Positions 7,930 through 16,768 of a DNA stretch of 64,000 nucleotides are shown in pieces. Position numbers and translations under genes: made by a program. Location: contig NZ_LRBG01000005.1 in NCBI RefSeq assembly GCF_001580545.1, positions 248,001 through 312,000 of the forward strand, in the 5' to 3' direction. A model generated the notes under the pieces. That model was not told the DNA's origin and made no database searches. It worked only from the letters and a program-made list of their open reading frames with translations. How positions within the stretch are numbered: position 1 is the stretch's first letter; each line of letters begins with the position of its first letter. This DNA is from Paraburkholderia monticola. Its GTDB lineage: Bacteria; Pseudomonadota; Gammaproteobacteria; Burkholderiales; Burkholderiaceae.

Positions 7930-9369
7930 ATGTCCTCGCCCATCCCGTTTCGATCGTCCGCCGTCATGCGCCGCGCAAAACGCCTGTGGCGACAGTACGG
8001 AATTTTCTGGCTCGGCGCGATCGCCGTCGGTCTGGTCGCGGTGCTCTATGCGCGTCTGATCGACTGGGGGTACGACGCGTTTCGCGGCGTGCAGCATCGA
8101 TATGCGTGGGCGCCGCTCGTCATCACGCCCGCGGTCGCCGCGCTCGCGGTATGGCTCACCCGGCGGTTCTTTCGCGGCGCCGAGGGCAGCGGCATCCCGC
8201 AGGTGATCGCGACGCTGCATGCGAAGCCCCGCGAGTACGGCACGCGGCTGCTGTCGTGGCGGATTCTGCTCGGTAAGATCGCCGTGTCGTTTCTCGGCAT
8301 TCTCGGCGGCTTTACGATCGGCCGCGAAGGACCGACCGTACAGGTCGGCGCCGCGCTGATGTTCAATCTGCGCCGGCTGTATCCGCGCTCGAATGCGCAC
8401 ATTGAACGGCAGCTCGCGCTGGCGGGCGCGGCCGCGGGTCTATCGGCGGCGTTCAATACGCCGCTCGCGGGCGTCGTGTTCGCGATCGAGGAATTGACGC
8501 GCAGCTTCGAGGCGCGTGCAAGCGGCGTATTGATCACCGCGATCATCCTGGCGGGCGTGGTCGCGCTTGGCTTGAACGGTAACTACACCTATTTCGGCAC
8601 GATCCAGATCGGCGTGCATTTCCCCGACCTGCTCGCGCTCGCCGTGGTGCTCACCGCGATCGTCACGGGGATCGCCGGCGGCATATTCGCCTGGCTGCTG
8701 CTCAACACCGCGCGCTGGATTCCGGCGCCGCTGCGCCGGCTGCACGGCGAGCGGCCGGTCGCGTTCGCCGCGTTGTGCGGCTTCACGATCGCGGTGGTCG
8801 GCGTGATCTCCGGCGGCGCAACGTTCGGCAGCGGCTATGCGGAAGCGCGCGGCCTGCTCGATGGACACCCGCAGTCGGTCTTCTACCCGTTCCTGAAGAT
8901 GATCGCGATGGTCGGCTCGTACCTGCCCGGCATTCCGGGTGGCATCTTCGCGCCGTCGCTGTCGATCGGCGCGGGCTTCGGCAATCTGCTGCACATGGTG
9001 TTCGATTCGATGCAATTGCCGATGCTGATCGCGCTCGCGATGGTCGGCTATCTGGCCGCGGTCACGCAGTCGCCGATCACCTCGTTCGTGATCGTGATGG
9101 AGATGATCGACGGCCACGCGCTCGTGATTTCGCTGATGGCCACCGCGCTGATTGCGAGCCGCGTGTCGCGCCTGTTCGCGCCGCCGCTCTACGAGTCGCT
9201 CGCCGAGCGCTACATGGCGCCGCTGCCGCAGCCAGCACCCGCGCCGGTACCGGAAGTGCCCGAGGTCGAGGCGCCGTGGTCCGAGGCGGACGGCAGCGAC
9301 GAGGAGCCATCCAGCGGCACCGCCGCCGAGGACACCACGACGGATCCGTCCGGCCCACCGCGTCAGTAG
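7930..9369 (+). CDS. ClC-type chloride channel / Cl-/H+ antiporter
   Basis: 479 residues from the ATG at 7930. Three ClC filter motifs are present in order: GSGIPQV, GREGPTV (with the gating glutamate) and GGIFAPSLSIG. The FAIEE motif corresponds to the helix with the proton glutamate of the E. coli exchanger, so antiport rather than passive conductance is plausible. There is no CBS pair; the C-terminus is an acidic, proline-rich tail of about 50 residues. The frame is open further upstream, but the residues before 7930 are not membrane-like. No strong ribosome-binding site is seen. Confidence 0.88.
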   Translation: MSSPIPFRSSAVMRRAKRLWRQYGIFWLGAIAVGLVAVLYARLIDWGYDAFRGVQHRYAWAPLVITPAVAALAVWLTRRFFRGAEGSGIPQVIATLHAKPREYGTRLLSWRILLGKIAVSFLGILGGFTIGREGPTVQVGAALMFNLRRLYPRSNAHIERQLALAGAAAGLSAAFNTPLAGVVFAIEELTRSFEARASGVLITAIILAGVVALGLNGNYTYFGTIQIGVHFPDLLALAVVLTAIVTGIAGGIFAWLLLNTARWIPAPLRRLHGERPVAFAALCGFTIAVVGVISGGATFGSGYAEARGLLDGHPQSVFYPFLKMIAMVGSYLPGIPGGIFAPSLSIGAGFGNLLHMVFDSMQLPMLIALAMVGYLAAVTQSPITSFVIVMEMIDGHALVISLMATALIASRVSRLFAPPLYESLAERYMAPLPQPAPAPVPEVPEVEAPWSEADGSDEEPSSGTAAEDTTTDPSGPPRQ

Positions 9370-9473
9370 ACGACCACGCGCGGCGCGTGCACATACAGCG
9401 GCCGCGCGGGCACGACGACGCAGCCGGCCAGCATCATCGCCAACGCGGCGAGCACGAGCAGATTCTTTTTCAT
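9363..9473 (-). CDS. Very small lipoprotein (36 aa)
   Basis: Reading the minus strand from the ATG at 9473 gives 36 residues: a basic start MKKN, a hydrophobic core, and a lipobox LAGC, followed by VVVPARPLYVHAPRVVVY. The stop codon overlaps the last 7 bp of the ClC gene on the other strand. A GGAG ribosome-binding site lies about 10 nt before the ATG. It starts 57 bp after the stop of the YXWGXW gene in the same direction, so the two are probably co-transcribed. It is easily missed because of its size. Function unknown. Confidence 0.7.
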   Translation of the reverse strand: MKKNLLVLAALAMMLAGCVVVPARPLYVHAPRVVVY

Positions 9474-9530
9474 TCGAGATTTCTCCACGATCACGTTCAT
9501 AGGCGCGTCTCAGGGACGCGCGCGCTGCCG

Positions 9531-9842
9531 TCAAGCCCAGTGCCCCGGCACCCAGCGATAGTTCGGACCATGTTCGACCCAGTGGCCGGGCATCCAGTGA
9601 TAGCCGACGCGCTCGGCCTGCCAGTGGCCGGCGACCCACACGTAGCGGCCATGATCCCAACGCCAGTGACCGTGATCCCAGACATAGCCGGCACGCGGCG
9701 CGGGCGCCGCTTCAAAGCGCTCCACGGGCGGCGCGGACGGCGCGACGACGATGACTTCCGCAGCCGAAGCCGAGGCCATCGCGGCGGCGCCGGCCGCGAT
9801 CAGGACGGTGTTGGCAAGCAGCAGGCGAACGGTCTTATTCAT
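9531..9842 (-). CDS. YXWGXW-repeat secreted protein
   Basis: 103 residues with a Sec signal peptide (MNKTVRLLLANTVLIAAGAA, cleavage near ASAAE). The mature part is built of repeats of the form Y-x-W-x-x-G-H-W (YVWDHGHW, YVWVAGHW, YHWMPGHW, YRWVPGHW), characteristic of the YXWGXW family (Pfam PF12779). These are periplasmic or outer-membrane proteins of unknown function, abundant in Burkholderia. It forms a probable two-gene unit with the small lipoprotein downstream. Confidence 0.85.
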   Translation of the reverse strand: MNKTVRLLLANTVLIAAGAAAMASASAAEVIVVAPSAPPVERFEAAPAPRAGYVWDHGHWRWDHGRYVWVAGHWQAERVGYHWMPGHWVEHGPNYRWVPGHWA

Positions 9843-10133
9843 GATTTCCCTCTTTGGTTGAACACCGGATGCGGCGTTACCGGTTTAATGCGCGAGGGCG
9901 ACGCGAGGCTGACGACGCGCGTGTAACGGCACACGCTGAAGTGCAACGGTTTATTTCGACGGGGAAACGGCGAGCGCGGCAGAGGCGGCTTCAGGGCGAA
10001 GCCAGAGGAGGAGGAGGACGAGCCGAACGCCGCACGGCATCACGTCGATCCAACGCGACGCGCCGCGACGTCCCGCACGTGATGCAGAAGGAACGCACCG
10101 ACCGGACCGCCCTGGTGGCGGTCCATCCAAAGC
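9843..10133. other. Intergenic region between minE and the YXWGXW gene
   Basis: No gene supported. Just downstream of minE (minus strand) there is a hairpin GGACCGCC (about 10114-10121) / GGCGGTCC without a T run, which may end the min transcript. The rest should contain the promoter of the YXWGXW gene, not identifiable by eye. Confidence 0.4.
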
Positions 10134-10388
10134 TCAGGCCTGCGGGATTTCGATCTTGACTTCGAGCACCTCGAGATCGTCCTGACGCTCGAGACTCACG
10201 CGTATGTCGTCATCGGAGATCTTCACGTACTTCGAGATCACGGCCACCAGTTCGCGTTGCAACGCAGGCAGATAATCGGCGGGCGCATGGCCGCCGGCGC
10301 GCTCGTGCGCGATGATCAACTGCAGGCGTTCCTTCGCTACCGACGCGGACTTCTTCTTCTCGCCCAGCAAAAACGAAAGAATCGACAT
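10134..10388 (-). CDS. minE: Cell division topological specificity factor MinE
   Basis: 84 residues, the usual MinE length. The N-terminal [23 protein letters not shown] is the MinD-activating and membrane-binding helix, and the rest is the dimerisation domain ending VKIEIP. MinE stimulates MinD ATPase and drives pole-to-pole oscillation so that the division inhibitor stays away from midcell. It is the last gene of minCDE, 14 bp after minD. Confidence 0.97.
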   Translation of the reverse strand: MSILSFLLGEKKKSASVAKERLQLIIAHERAGGHAPADYLPALQRELVAVISKYVKISDDDIRVSLERQDDLEVLEVKIEIPQA

Positions 10389-10402
10389 TACGTGCGCTCC
10401 CC

Positions 10403-11218
10403 TTACTTGGTGCCGAAGAGGCGCTGCAGCAGCCCGGGCTTCTGGTAATCGACAAAGCGAAGCGATTTCTGCTCGCCGAGGAAACGCGACACGACGTCCT
10501 TATAGGCTTCGGCCACATCGGTGCCATCCAGATGCACGGCCGGCAGACCCTGATTCGACGCGTGCAGCACCGCTTCCGATTCCGGAATCACGCCGATCAG
10601 GTCGATGCGCAGAATTTCCTGGATGTCGGTCAGCGACAGCATTTCGCCTTCGCTGACGCGCTTCGGGTTGTAGCGGGTGATCAGCAGGTGCTCCTTGATC
10701 GGCTCCTTGCCTTCGATCGCGCGCTTGGTCTTCGACGACAGGATGCCGAGAATACGGTCGGAGTCGCGCACCGACGACACTTCCGGGTTCGTCACGATCA
10801 GCGCTTCGTCGGCGAAGTGCATCGCAAGCAGCGCGCCCGACTCGATACCGGCCGGCGAATCGCAGACGATGTATTCGAAGTCCATCGCGATCAGATCGTT
10901 GATGACCTTCTCGACGCCTTCCATCGTCAGCGCGTCTTTATCTCGCGTCTGCGAGGCCGGCAGGATAAACAGGTTCTCGCACTTCTTGTCCTTGATCAGC
11001 GCCTGGTTCAGATTCGCTTCGCCCTGGATCACATTGATCAGGTCGTACACGACGCGGCGTTCGCAGCCCATGATGAGGTCGAGGTTGCGCAGGCCGACGT
11101 CGAAGTCGATCACGGCGGTCTTGCTGCCGCGCAACGCGAGGGCCGACGCGAAGCTCGCGCTCGTGGTCGTCTTGCCCACGCCACCCTTGCCCGAAGTCAC
11201 CACAATGATTTTTGCCAT
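10403..11218 (-). CDS. minD: Septum site-determining ATPase MinD
   Basis: 271 residues. It begins [22 protein letters not shown], the deviant Walker A motif with the signature lysine of the MinD/ParA class. Switch motifs [11 protein letters not shown] and DSPAGIE are present, and the C-terminal amphipathic helix (GLLQRLFG) is the membrane-targeting sequence. ATP-bound MinD dimerises on the inner membrane and recruits MinC; MinE releases it. It lies between minC and minE in the conserved operon. Confidence 0.97.
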   Translation of the reverse strand: MAKIIVVTSGKGGVGKTTTSASFASALALRGSKTAVIDFDVGLRNLDLIMGCERRVVYDLINVIQGEANLNQALIKDKKCENLFILPASQTRDKDALTMEGVEKVINDLIAMDFEYIVCDSPAGIESGALLAMHFADEALIVTNPEVSSVRDSDRILGILSSKTKRAIEGKEPIKEHLLITRYNPKRVSEGEMLSLTDIQEILRIDLIGVIPESEAVLHASNQGLPAVHLDGTDVAEAYKDVVSRFLGEQKSLRFVDYQKPGLLQRLFGTK

Positions 11219-11324
11219 TACCCTTACCTTGTGTTCGTCAAATGCGTCAATTGATGCGCGGCCCGCGTCGCCGTGAAACGCTGCGTGCCGCCGTCGCTCG
11301 GGGCAGCGCGTGCTTCGCGGTGCT

Positions 11325-12197
11325 TTACGTGAGCCGCAGCGGTTCGATCATCAGTTTTTCTTCTTCGAGCCAGATCTGCACCGGCTTGCCGAGCACCTCG
11401 GCCGGCAGCGGGTTCTCGGTCGTTCGGTAGATGCCCGCGATCGAGATCAGTTCCGGTTCGAGACACGTGCAGAAGATGCGCGCGTCGTGATTGCCCTGCA
11501 CGCCGGCCAATGCCCGGCCGCGCAGCGGCGCGTAAATATGGATGTTGCCTTCCGCGATCACCTCGGCGCCATAGCTGACGAGACCGAGCACGACCAGATC
11601 GCCTTTTGCGTAAATGCGCTGGCCGGAGCGCAGCGGCTTGTCGACCACCATTGTTTGCGGCGAGGTGGCGAGACGCACCGGTTCGACGGCGGACGTGGGT
11701 TCGACCGCTGCGGTGCTTTCTGCCGCGGATGCGGCCGCCGTTGCCGCGCTCGCGCCTGCGCTTGCTGCCGCGCTCGCCGTCGCACCGGTTGACGTGCTTG
11801 CTGCCGCGCTAGTTGCCGCGCTTGTTGGCGCGTTGCCCGTCGCCGCGCTGTCCTCATCGGCCTGCTTCGCTGGCGCGCCACGGCGGTCGCGCGCTTCGAG
11901 CAACGGCAATGCCGACTCCGTCGCCCACATCTGCTCCGCGTTCGCGACCACGCCGACCGGACGCATGCGCACGCTGTCGAGCAGTTGCGCGATCTCGGCG
12001 AGCGGCACGCGTTCGTCGCCGGCGAGACGCCGCACGTCGATCGCGACGACGTCGTTAGCGAAGAATTCGGGGGTCGCCTCGAAGCGCCGCGTCAGTTCGG
12101 CACGCATCGAATCGAGGTCGGTCGTTTTGACCACGAACATCAGCGTGTCGACAGAGCCGCTGCGCAGTTCGAAAAAGGGCGATTTCTTGGGCGACAT
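11325..12197 (-). CDS. minC: Septum site-determining protein MinC, with long Ala/Ser/Thr linker
   Basis: 290 residues from the ATG at 12197 ([15 protein letters not shown]); a TTG 12 bp upstream is less likely. The N-terminal domain (about 1-105) blocks FtsZ assembly. The C-terminal beta-helix domain (about 185-290; [34 protein letters not shown]) dimerises and binds MinD. Between them is an unusual low-complexity linker of about 55-60 residues made mostly of Ala, Ser, Thr and Gly, encoded by GC-rich near-repeats around 11690-11860. This makes the protein longer than the typical MinC of about 230-270 residues. Confidence 0.95.
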   Translation of the reverse strand: MSPKKSPFFELRSGSVDTLMFVVKTTDLDSMRAELTRRFEATPEFFANDVVAIDVRRLAGDERVPLAEIAQLLDSVRMRPVGVVANAEQMWATESALPLLEARDRRGAPAKQADEDSAATGNAPTSAATSAAASTSTGATASAAASAGASAATAAASAAESTAAVEPTSAVEPVRLATSPQTMVVDKPLRSGQRIYAKGDLVVLGLVSYGAEVIAEGNIHIYAPLRGRALAGVQGNHDARIFCTCLEPELISIAGIYRTTENPLPAEVLGKPVQIWLEEEKLMIEPLRLT

Positions 12198-12407
12198 AGC
12201 GTTCGGCAAAAAATTTTGCGTATTTTACAGGCGTACACGCGCGCGGCCACTATTTTTCCCGGGAGAATCGGTGCCCGCGCGTGCGGACATGACGCGCGTC
12301 GTTCATGCGATCGACGCGCGACGGTGCGAAAGAAAAGCGGACGGGAAAAAGACCGTGCTGAAGCGACGGCGAAGACGAGCGGCACGCGCGACGCGCCGCT
12401 TGCGGGA

Positions 12408-12941
12408 TCACTGCTGAAACACCTGCGAAGTGCTCGGCACGTGCCGCACCAGCAGACTTTCGACCTGCTCGGGCGCGCGTTCGCCGCGGCGGTGCTCGCC
12501 GGTCGGCCCAAAACCGAGCGCCTCGTAAAAGCGCATCGCGTTGCGGTTCGCGTCGGCGACCCACGCGTAGATTTCCGTTGCGCCCGCATTCGCGAGCCAG
12601 CTGCTCGCGGTGTCGACCAGCAGCTCGCCGCCACGCAGATGACGCACGGCCGGCGCCACCCACAATTCGCAGACGAACGCGCGGCGCGCCGCGGTGTCGT
12701 CGAAATGCGCCTCGATCAGTCCGGCCGGATGGCCCTCGGTGTACAGGATGAACGTACCGACGGACGGCGAAACCGCGTGATCCGCCGCGGTCGCGTCGAA
12801 ACTGGCGGCGTCGGCCGACAACGCGTCCTCGAGCGTCGCGCCGAAGGCATACGGCGCCTCCCGCAGCGATGCGGTACGGAGTTCGCGAAAAACGGCGCCC
12901 TGATCAGCAGTGATGCGGCGAACGGTCAATGACGGACTCAT
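12408..12941 (-). CDS. GNAT-family N-acetyltransferase
   Basis: 177 residues with the GNAT fold order: LTVRRITADQGAVFRELR at the start, FVCELWVAPAVRHLRGGELLVD as the acetyl-CoA-binding motif A, and NRNAMRFYEALGFGPTGE as the C-terminal motif B. It would transfer an acetyl group from acetyl-CoA to an amine or an N-terminus; the acceptor cannot be predicted. It stands alone between minC and map, both read in the same direction. Confidence 0.85.
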   Translation of the reverse strand: MSPSLTVRRITADQGAVFRELRTASLREAPYAFGATLEDALSADAASFDATAADHAVSPSVGTFILYTEGHPAGLIEAHFDDTAARRAFVCELWVAPAVRHLRGGELLVDTASSWLANAGATEIYAWVADANRNAMRFYEALGFGPTGEHRRGERAPEQVESLLVRHVPSTSQVFQQ

Positions 12942-13036
12942 GCAGACGAAAACCCCTGAAAACCCTAACGCGTAGCTTTAACCGAACCGGCCGTCGAGTC
13001 AATTTATTATTGACAGGATTGGGTGGGCTCGCTCAC

Positions 13037-13822
13037 TCACGGCGCCTCGTAGTGGCCGGTACCGTCCGGCCACGGCGTCAGCAGTTCATAACCGTCGTCG
13101 GTCACGGCGACCATGTGCTCCCATTGCGCCGACAGCGAGCGGTCCTTCGTGATCACGGTCCAGCCGTCGCGCTGCACCGAGGTGCCGGCGCGGCCCGCGT
13201 TGATCATCGGCTCGATCGTGAAGACCATGCCAGGCTTCAGACGCACGCCCTGCCCCGGCTGACCGTAGTGCAGCACCTGCGGGTCCTCGTGATAGACCTT
13301 GCCGATGCCGTGCCCGCAGTAGTCGCGCACGATCGAAAAGCCCTCGCGCTGCGCGATCTTCTGGATCGCGTGGCCGACGTCGCCGAGCGTCGCGCCCGGC
13401 TTCACCTCGCGGATGCCGGCCACCATCGCCTCGTAGGTCGTGTCGATCAGCGCGCGCGCGACCGTGCTCGGCTGGCCGACGCAGTACATGCGGCTCGTGT
13501 CGCCGAAATAGCCGTCCTTGATGATCGCGACGTCGATATTGATGATGTCGCCGTCCTTCAGGATCTCGTTGCGATTCGGGATGCCGTGACATACGACCTG
13601 ATTGACCGACGTGCAGACGGTCTTCGGAAAACCCAGATAGCCGACGTTGGCCGGAATCGCTTTCTGCGTGTGGACGATGTAGTCGTTGCACAGCGCGTCG
13701 AGGTCGTCGGTGGAGACGCCAGCCTTGACGTGCTCGCCGATCATTGCCAGCACATCGGCGGCGAGGCGGCCGGCAATGCGCAGCTTCGCGATATCGTCGG
13801 GAGTCTTGTAGGTAATGGCCAT
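13037..13822 (-). CDS. map: Type I methionine aminopeptidase
   Basis: 261 residues from the ATG at 13822 (MAITYKTPDDIAKLR); the frame extends upstream but the extra sequence is not part of the family. The enzyme removes initiator methionine from nascent proteins. The metal-binding set is visible: NIDVAIIKDGYFGDTSR (two aspartates), CGHGIGKVYHE (His), EPMINAG (Glu) and a late glutamate in QWEHM. Burkholderia genomes usually carry more than one map; this one is not beside rpsB, so it may be a second copy. Confidence 0.93.
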   Translation of the reverse strand: MAITYKTPDDIAKLRIAGRLAADVLAMIGEHVKAGVSTDDLDALCNDYIVHTQKAIPANVGYLGFPKTVCTSVNQVVCHGIPNRNEILKDGDIINIDVAIIKDGYFGDTSRMYCVGQPSTVARALIDTTYEAMVAGIREVKPGATLGDVGHAIQKIAQREGFSIVRDYCGHGIGKVYHEDPQVLHYGQPGQGVRLKPGMVFTIEPMINAGRAGTSVQRDGWTVITKDRSLSAQWEHMVAVTDDGYELLTPWPDGTGHYEAP

Positions 13823-14158
13823 GAATTCAGTCGATGTGAGTCGCGGGTCAAGCGCGAGATGATCCGCCGCGCCCGAAAGCCCGGCGGCCCGCAACCGCCG
13901 TTCGATCGGGCGATTTCGGGCAATTGTACAGAGGATCGCGGATCGACCCCGCGGAAACCGGCTGAAGCGGTGCGCGGCAAGCGGCTGTGACGCGATCGAG
14001 GCTCGCCGCGGCGCGCGCCCGATTCACGGTGACGGGTCGTTGCGCGGCCGGCTGGCGGACCGGCGCGTTCACATGGACTGACGGCAAGGGAACTCGAAGG
14101 CTCGTCGAGCCCGGAGATTTCAATCGCTCAGTTTCCCGAACTAAATTTCGGGATCGGG
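13823..14158. other. Intergenic region between map and the AraC regulator
   Basis: 336 bp without a supportable gene. A hairpin (TCCCGAA 14134-14140 with TTCGGGA 14147-14153) lies just after the stop codon of the leftward AraC gene and may end its transcript, though it lacks a T run. The map promoter must lie here; I see no clear consensus. Confidence 0.4.
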
Positions 14159-15136
14159 TCAGCTCGCCGGCTGCGCCCCGCTCTTCGCCATATCGTAGGG
14201 ATCGCGCATGCTGCGCGCGTACTGCTTCGGCGCCATCCCCGACCAGCGCCGGAACGCGCGAATGAAGGCCTTCTCCGATGCGTAGCCGACGCTCTCGGCG
14301 ATCTCGATCAGACGGCGCCGCGGGTCGCGCAGCGCGCCACTCGCGAGGTACATGCGGTAGGAGGTCAGATGCCCGATCGGCGTGTCGCCGACCAGTTCGA
14401 CGAAGCGCGCGCTAAAGCGCGAGCGCGACATGCCCGCGGCCGCCGACAGCGACTCGACGGTCCAGCTCCGCTCGGGCTGCCGATGCAGCAGCGCGATCGC
14501 CTTGCCGATCTGCGGGTCCATCAGCCCGCGCAGCCACCCGGTGTGATCGATCGCCGAGGCCAGATGCGCGCGCAAGAGCTGCACGAACAGCACGTCGGCG
14601 AGGCGCGCGGCCGCGACCGCCCAGCCCGGCTGCGCGGACATCGATTCGCGAATGAACGCCATCAGCGTGCTGGCGAGCCACGGGCCGACGGCCGGGTCGT
14701 TCGCGCGCACGTGAATCAGCGGCGGCAGCACGCTGAAAAGCGGACTGCGCATCGCCTCGCGATAGACCATGATCCCCGTGTACAGATCGCTGACCGAGCC
14801 GCCGCCGCCCGCGGTGAAATGCAGCGGCGTGTCGAAGCTCGGACGGATGCCCTGGTCGGCCATCAGGTTGTCGAACGGCACGGGCGTGACTTCCGGCGAC
14901 GACGCGAGCACATGCTGGTGCCCATGGGGCAACAGCACGAAATCGCCGGTCTCGACGCGCACCGGCGCCATGCCTTCGACGATCACGTAGAACGGGCTGC
15001 CGAACACGGTGCGAAACGCCGCGCCGTCGACGGCTCCTTTCAGGAACGCCCACGGCGCGGTCAGCGAGAAATGGCCGGTGACGACCGCGTCGGCGCGCAG
15101 ATCCGCGAGAGTGTCGCTCAACAGGTCCACCGCCAT
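14159..15136 (-). CDS. AraC-family transcriptional regulator
   Basis: 325 residues. The N-terminal half is a cupin-type sensor (AraC_binding/cupin_6 kind) with VDLLSDTLADLRADAVVTG and FVLLPHGHQHVL. The C-terminal HTH_18 domain holds LSAAAGMSRSRFSARFVELVGDTPIGHLTSYRM and the family signature IAESVGYASEKAFIRAFRRWSGMAPKQY. Regulators of this kind often control adjacent oxidoreductases. Here the gene is 48 bp downstream of the porin gene in the same direction, at the end of the molybdenum hydroxylase cluster, so it may regulate that cluster. Confidence 0.87.
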   Translation of the reverse strand: MAVDLLSDTLADLRADAVVTGHFSLTAPWAFLKGAVDGAAFRTVFGSPFYVIVEGMAPVRVETGDFVLLPHGHQHVLASSPEVTPVPFDNLMADQGIRPSFDTPLHFTAGGGGSVSDLYTGIMVYREAMRSPLFSVLPPLIHVRANDPAVGPWLASTLMAFIRESMSAQPGWAVAAARLADVLFVQLLRAHLASAIDHTGWLRGLMDPQIGKAIALLHRQPERSWTVESLSAAAGMSRSRFSARFVELVGDTPIGHLTSYRMYLASGALRDPRRRLIEIAESVGYASEKAFIRAFRRWSGMAPKQYARSMRDPYDMAKSGAQPAS

Positions 15137-15184
15137 TTCTTTGCTTCTCCGTGATGTGTTGCCAGATGTGTTGCGAAGTATTGC

Positions 15185-16258
15185 CTAGAAGCGCTGCTGG
15201 ATGCCGACCATCACGCCGAGCTGGTTCGCGCCCGGCGTCACCGTGCCGGCCGCCGCCACCGAATTCGCCGCGAGCGGGCTGTTGAACATATACGCCACCG
15301 ACGAATATACCGTGGTGCGCTTCGACAGCAGATAGTTCGCGCGCCCGACCACCATCGTCGAGCTCGACTGCGAGCGCACGATGTAGCGCAGGCCCTGCGC
15401 GTCGAACGACAAAGCGGGCGTCACGAAGTAGTTGGCGCCGAGGAAGAACAGATCGGTCTGCTGATGCTGCGCCGCCGACGTGTTGCGGCGAATCCAGCCG
15501 GCGCCGACCTTGCCGCCCTGATAGGTCAGGTAGCCGTCGACGATCACGCGCTTGTCGGTGTCGTCGCTGCTGGTGAGCGGTGCGCTGGCGCCCGGGCCGC
15601 CGTACATCACGTCGTACGAAGCGGCGGCGCCGCCCCAGCCGCCGTCGTACGCGAGCATCGCCGTGTACTGGCGGCACGCAACCGCGTCGCCCGCGATCTG
15701 CCCGCCGCAGTTCGTCGCCGACGGACCCGCCGGCCCCGCCGCGTCGCGACCGAAACTGTACGTGCCACCGAGCGTCACGCCGTGAAACTTGCCGAGATAG
15801 CCGATCGCGTTGTCGCTGCGCGCGTTCGGCAGATAGCTGTCGAAGTTCGCCATCGAATGAATCGACGGGCCGATCACGTCCGCGTTCAGCAGCACGTACA
15901 TCGACATGTTCATCTGGCGACCGAGCGTGAGCGTACCGTAGTCGCTGCTCACGCCGACGTTGGCCTGCCGGCCGAACAGACGGCCGCCGTAGTTCAGCCC
16001 GCCGGTCGACGGCGCGAAGCCGCTTTCGAGCACGAAGAACGTCTTGTAGCCGCCGCCGAGGTCCTCGACGCCGCGCAGACCGAAGCGCGATGGCACCTCG
16101 CCCGTGAGCGTCGGCATGCCGACGAAGGTGCCGCCCTTCGCCGCGTTGTTGTAGTACTCGACGCCGGTATCGACGATACCGTACAGCGTCACGCTGCTCT
16201 GGCCGAAGGCCAGCCCCGCCGTGCCTGCCAGCACGGCTGCCGCGCAGAACTTCTTCAT
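15185..16258 (-). CDS. Gram-negative porin (OmpC-type, Burkholderia class)
   Basis: 357 residues from the ATG at 16258, which has a GGAG ribosome-binding site; an ATG 12 bp upstream is less well placed. The signal peptide (MKKFCAAAVLAGTAGLAFG) is followed by QSSVTLYGIVDTGVEYY, the classic first strand of betaproteobacterial porins, then SRFGLRGVEDLGGGYKTFFVLESGF and a C-terminal strand ending in aromatic phenylalanine (QQRF), required for BAM recognition. It forms a trimeric outer-membrane diffusion pore. Its place after the oxidoreductase genes suggests uptake of the substrate. Confidence 0.9.
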   Translation of the reverse strand: MKKFCAAAVLAGTAGLAFGQSSVTLYGIVDTGVEYYNNAAKGGTFVGMPTLTGEVPSRFGLRGVEDLGGGYKTFFVLESGFAPSTGGLNYGGRLFGRQANVGVSSDYGTLTLGRQMNMSMYVLLNADVIGPSIHSMANFDSYLPNARSDNAIGYLGKFHGVTLGGTYSFGRDAAGPAGPSATNCGGQIAGDAVACRQYTAMLAYDGGWGGAAASYDVMYGGPGASAPLTSSDDTDKRVIVDGYLTYQGGKVGAGWIRRNTSAAQHQQTDLFFLGANYFVTPALSFDAQGLRYIVRSQSSSTMVVGRANYLLSKRTTVYSSVAYMFNSPLAANSVAAAGTVTPGANQLGVMVGIQQRF

Positions 16259-16356
16259 GTCAGTCTCCAACCCTTGTTCAAAGTAGTACTTATTAATGTG
16301 AAATCCTGCCGGGCTTCGTGGCGGATCCGGTTTTTACTGCGGTATGTGTTGCGGGT

Positions 16357-16704
16357 TCAGTTGGGTTTGCTGCCCGCGAGAATCCACTGCACGACCGTTT
16401 GCGCATCGGCGGCGCTGATCTGGTTCGGCGGCATCGGCACCGCGCCCCACGTGCCTGACGTGCCGTTCTGCACGTGCGCGACGAGCGTCGCGAGCGCGCC
16501 GGACTTGCCCGCGTAGCGTGCGGCGACATCCCGATAGGCGGGACCGACGAGTTTTTTATCGACCGCATGGCAGCCGAAGCAGGCGTGCTGTCTGGCGAGG
16601 TCCTGGGCGCGCGCGGCATCGATGATGGGCTCGGCGGCATGCGCCGCCGACACCGCGCTCGCGGCCAGCAGAGAAATGAGAGGAACGATCAGTGGGCGAA
16701 TCAT
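16357..16704 (-). CDS. Class I c-type cytochrome
   Basis: 115 residues from the ATG at 16704. A signal peptide (LIVPLISLLAASAVSAAHA) precedes a single-haem domain with the CxxCH motif ACFGCHA and an axial methionine in AVPMPPNQIS. This is the layout of small periplasmic cytochrome c551/c552. It begins 61 bp after the molybdenum subunit gene and would accept electrons from it in the periplasm and pass them to the respiratory chain. Confidence 0.9.
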   Translation of the reverse strand: MIRPLIVPLISLLAASAVSAAHAAEPIIDAARAQDLARQHACFGCHAVDKKLVGPAYRDVAARYAGKSGALATLVAHVQNGTSGTWGAVPMPPNQISAADAQTVVQWILAGSKPN

Positions 16705-16749
16705 GGGGCTCTTCTTGTTGTGAGTGATGGATCGGTGACTGCGTGTTGC

Positions 16750-16768
16750 GGGCTCAGGCTCAGGCTCA
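16750..16768 (-). repeat. 6-bp tandem repeat giving triple stop codons
   Basis: Three copies of GGCTCA at the 3' end of the large-subunit gene. Read on the minus strand they give TGA-GCC three times in frame, so the gene ends in three consecutive spaced stops. Confidence 0.75.
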
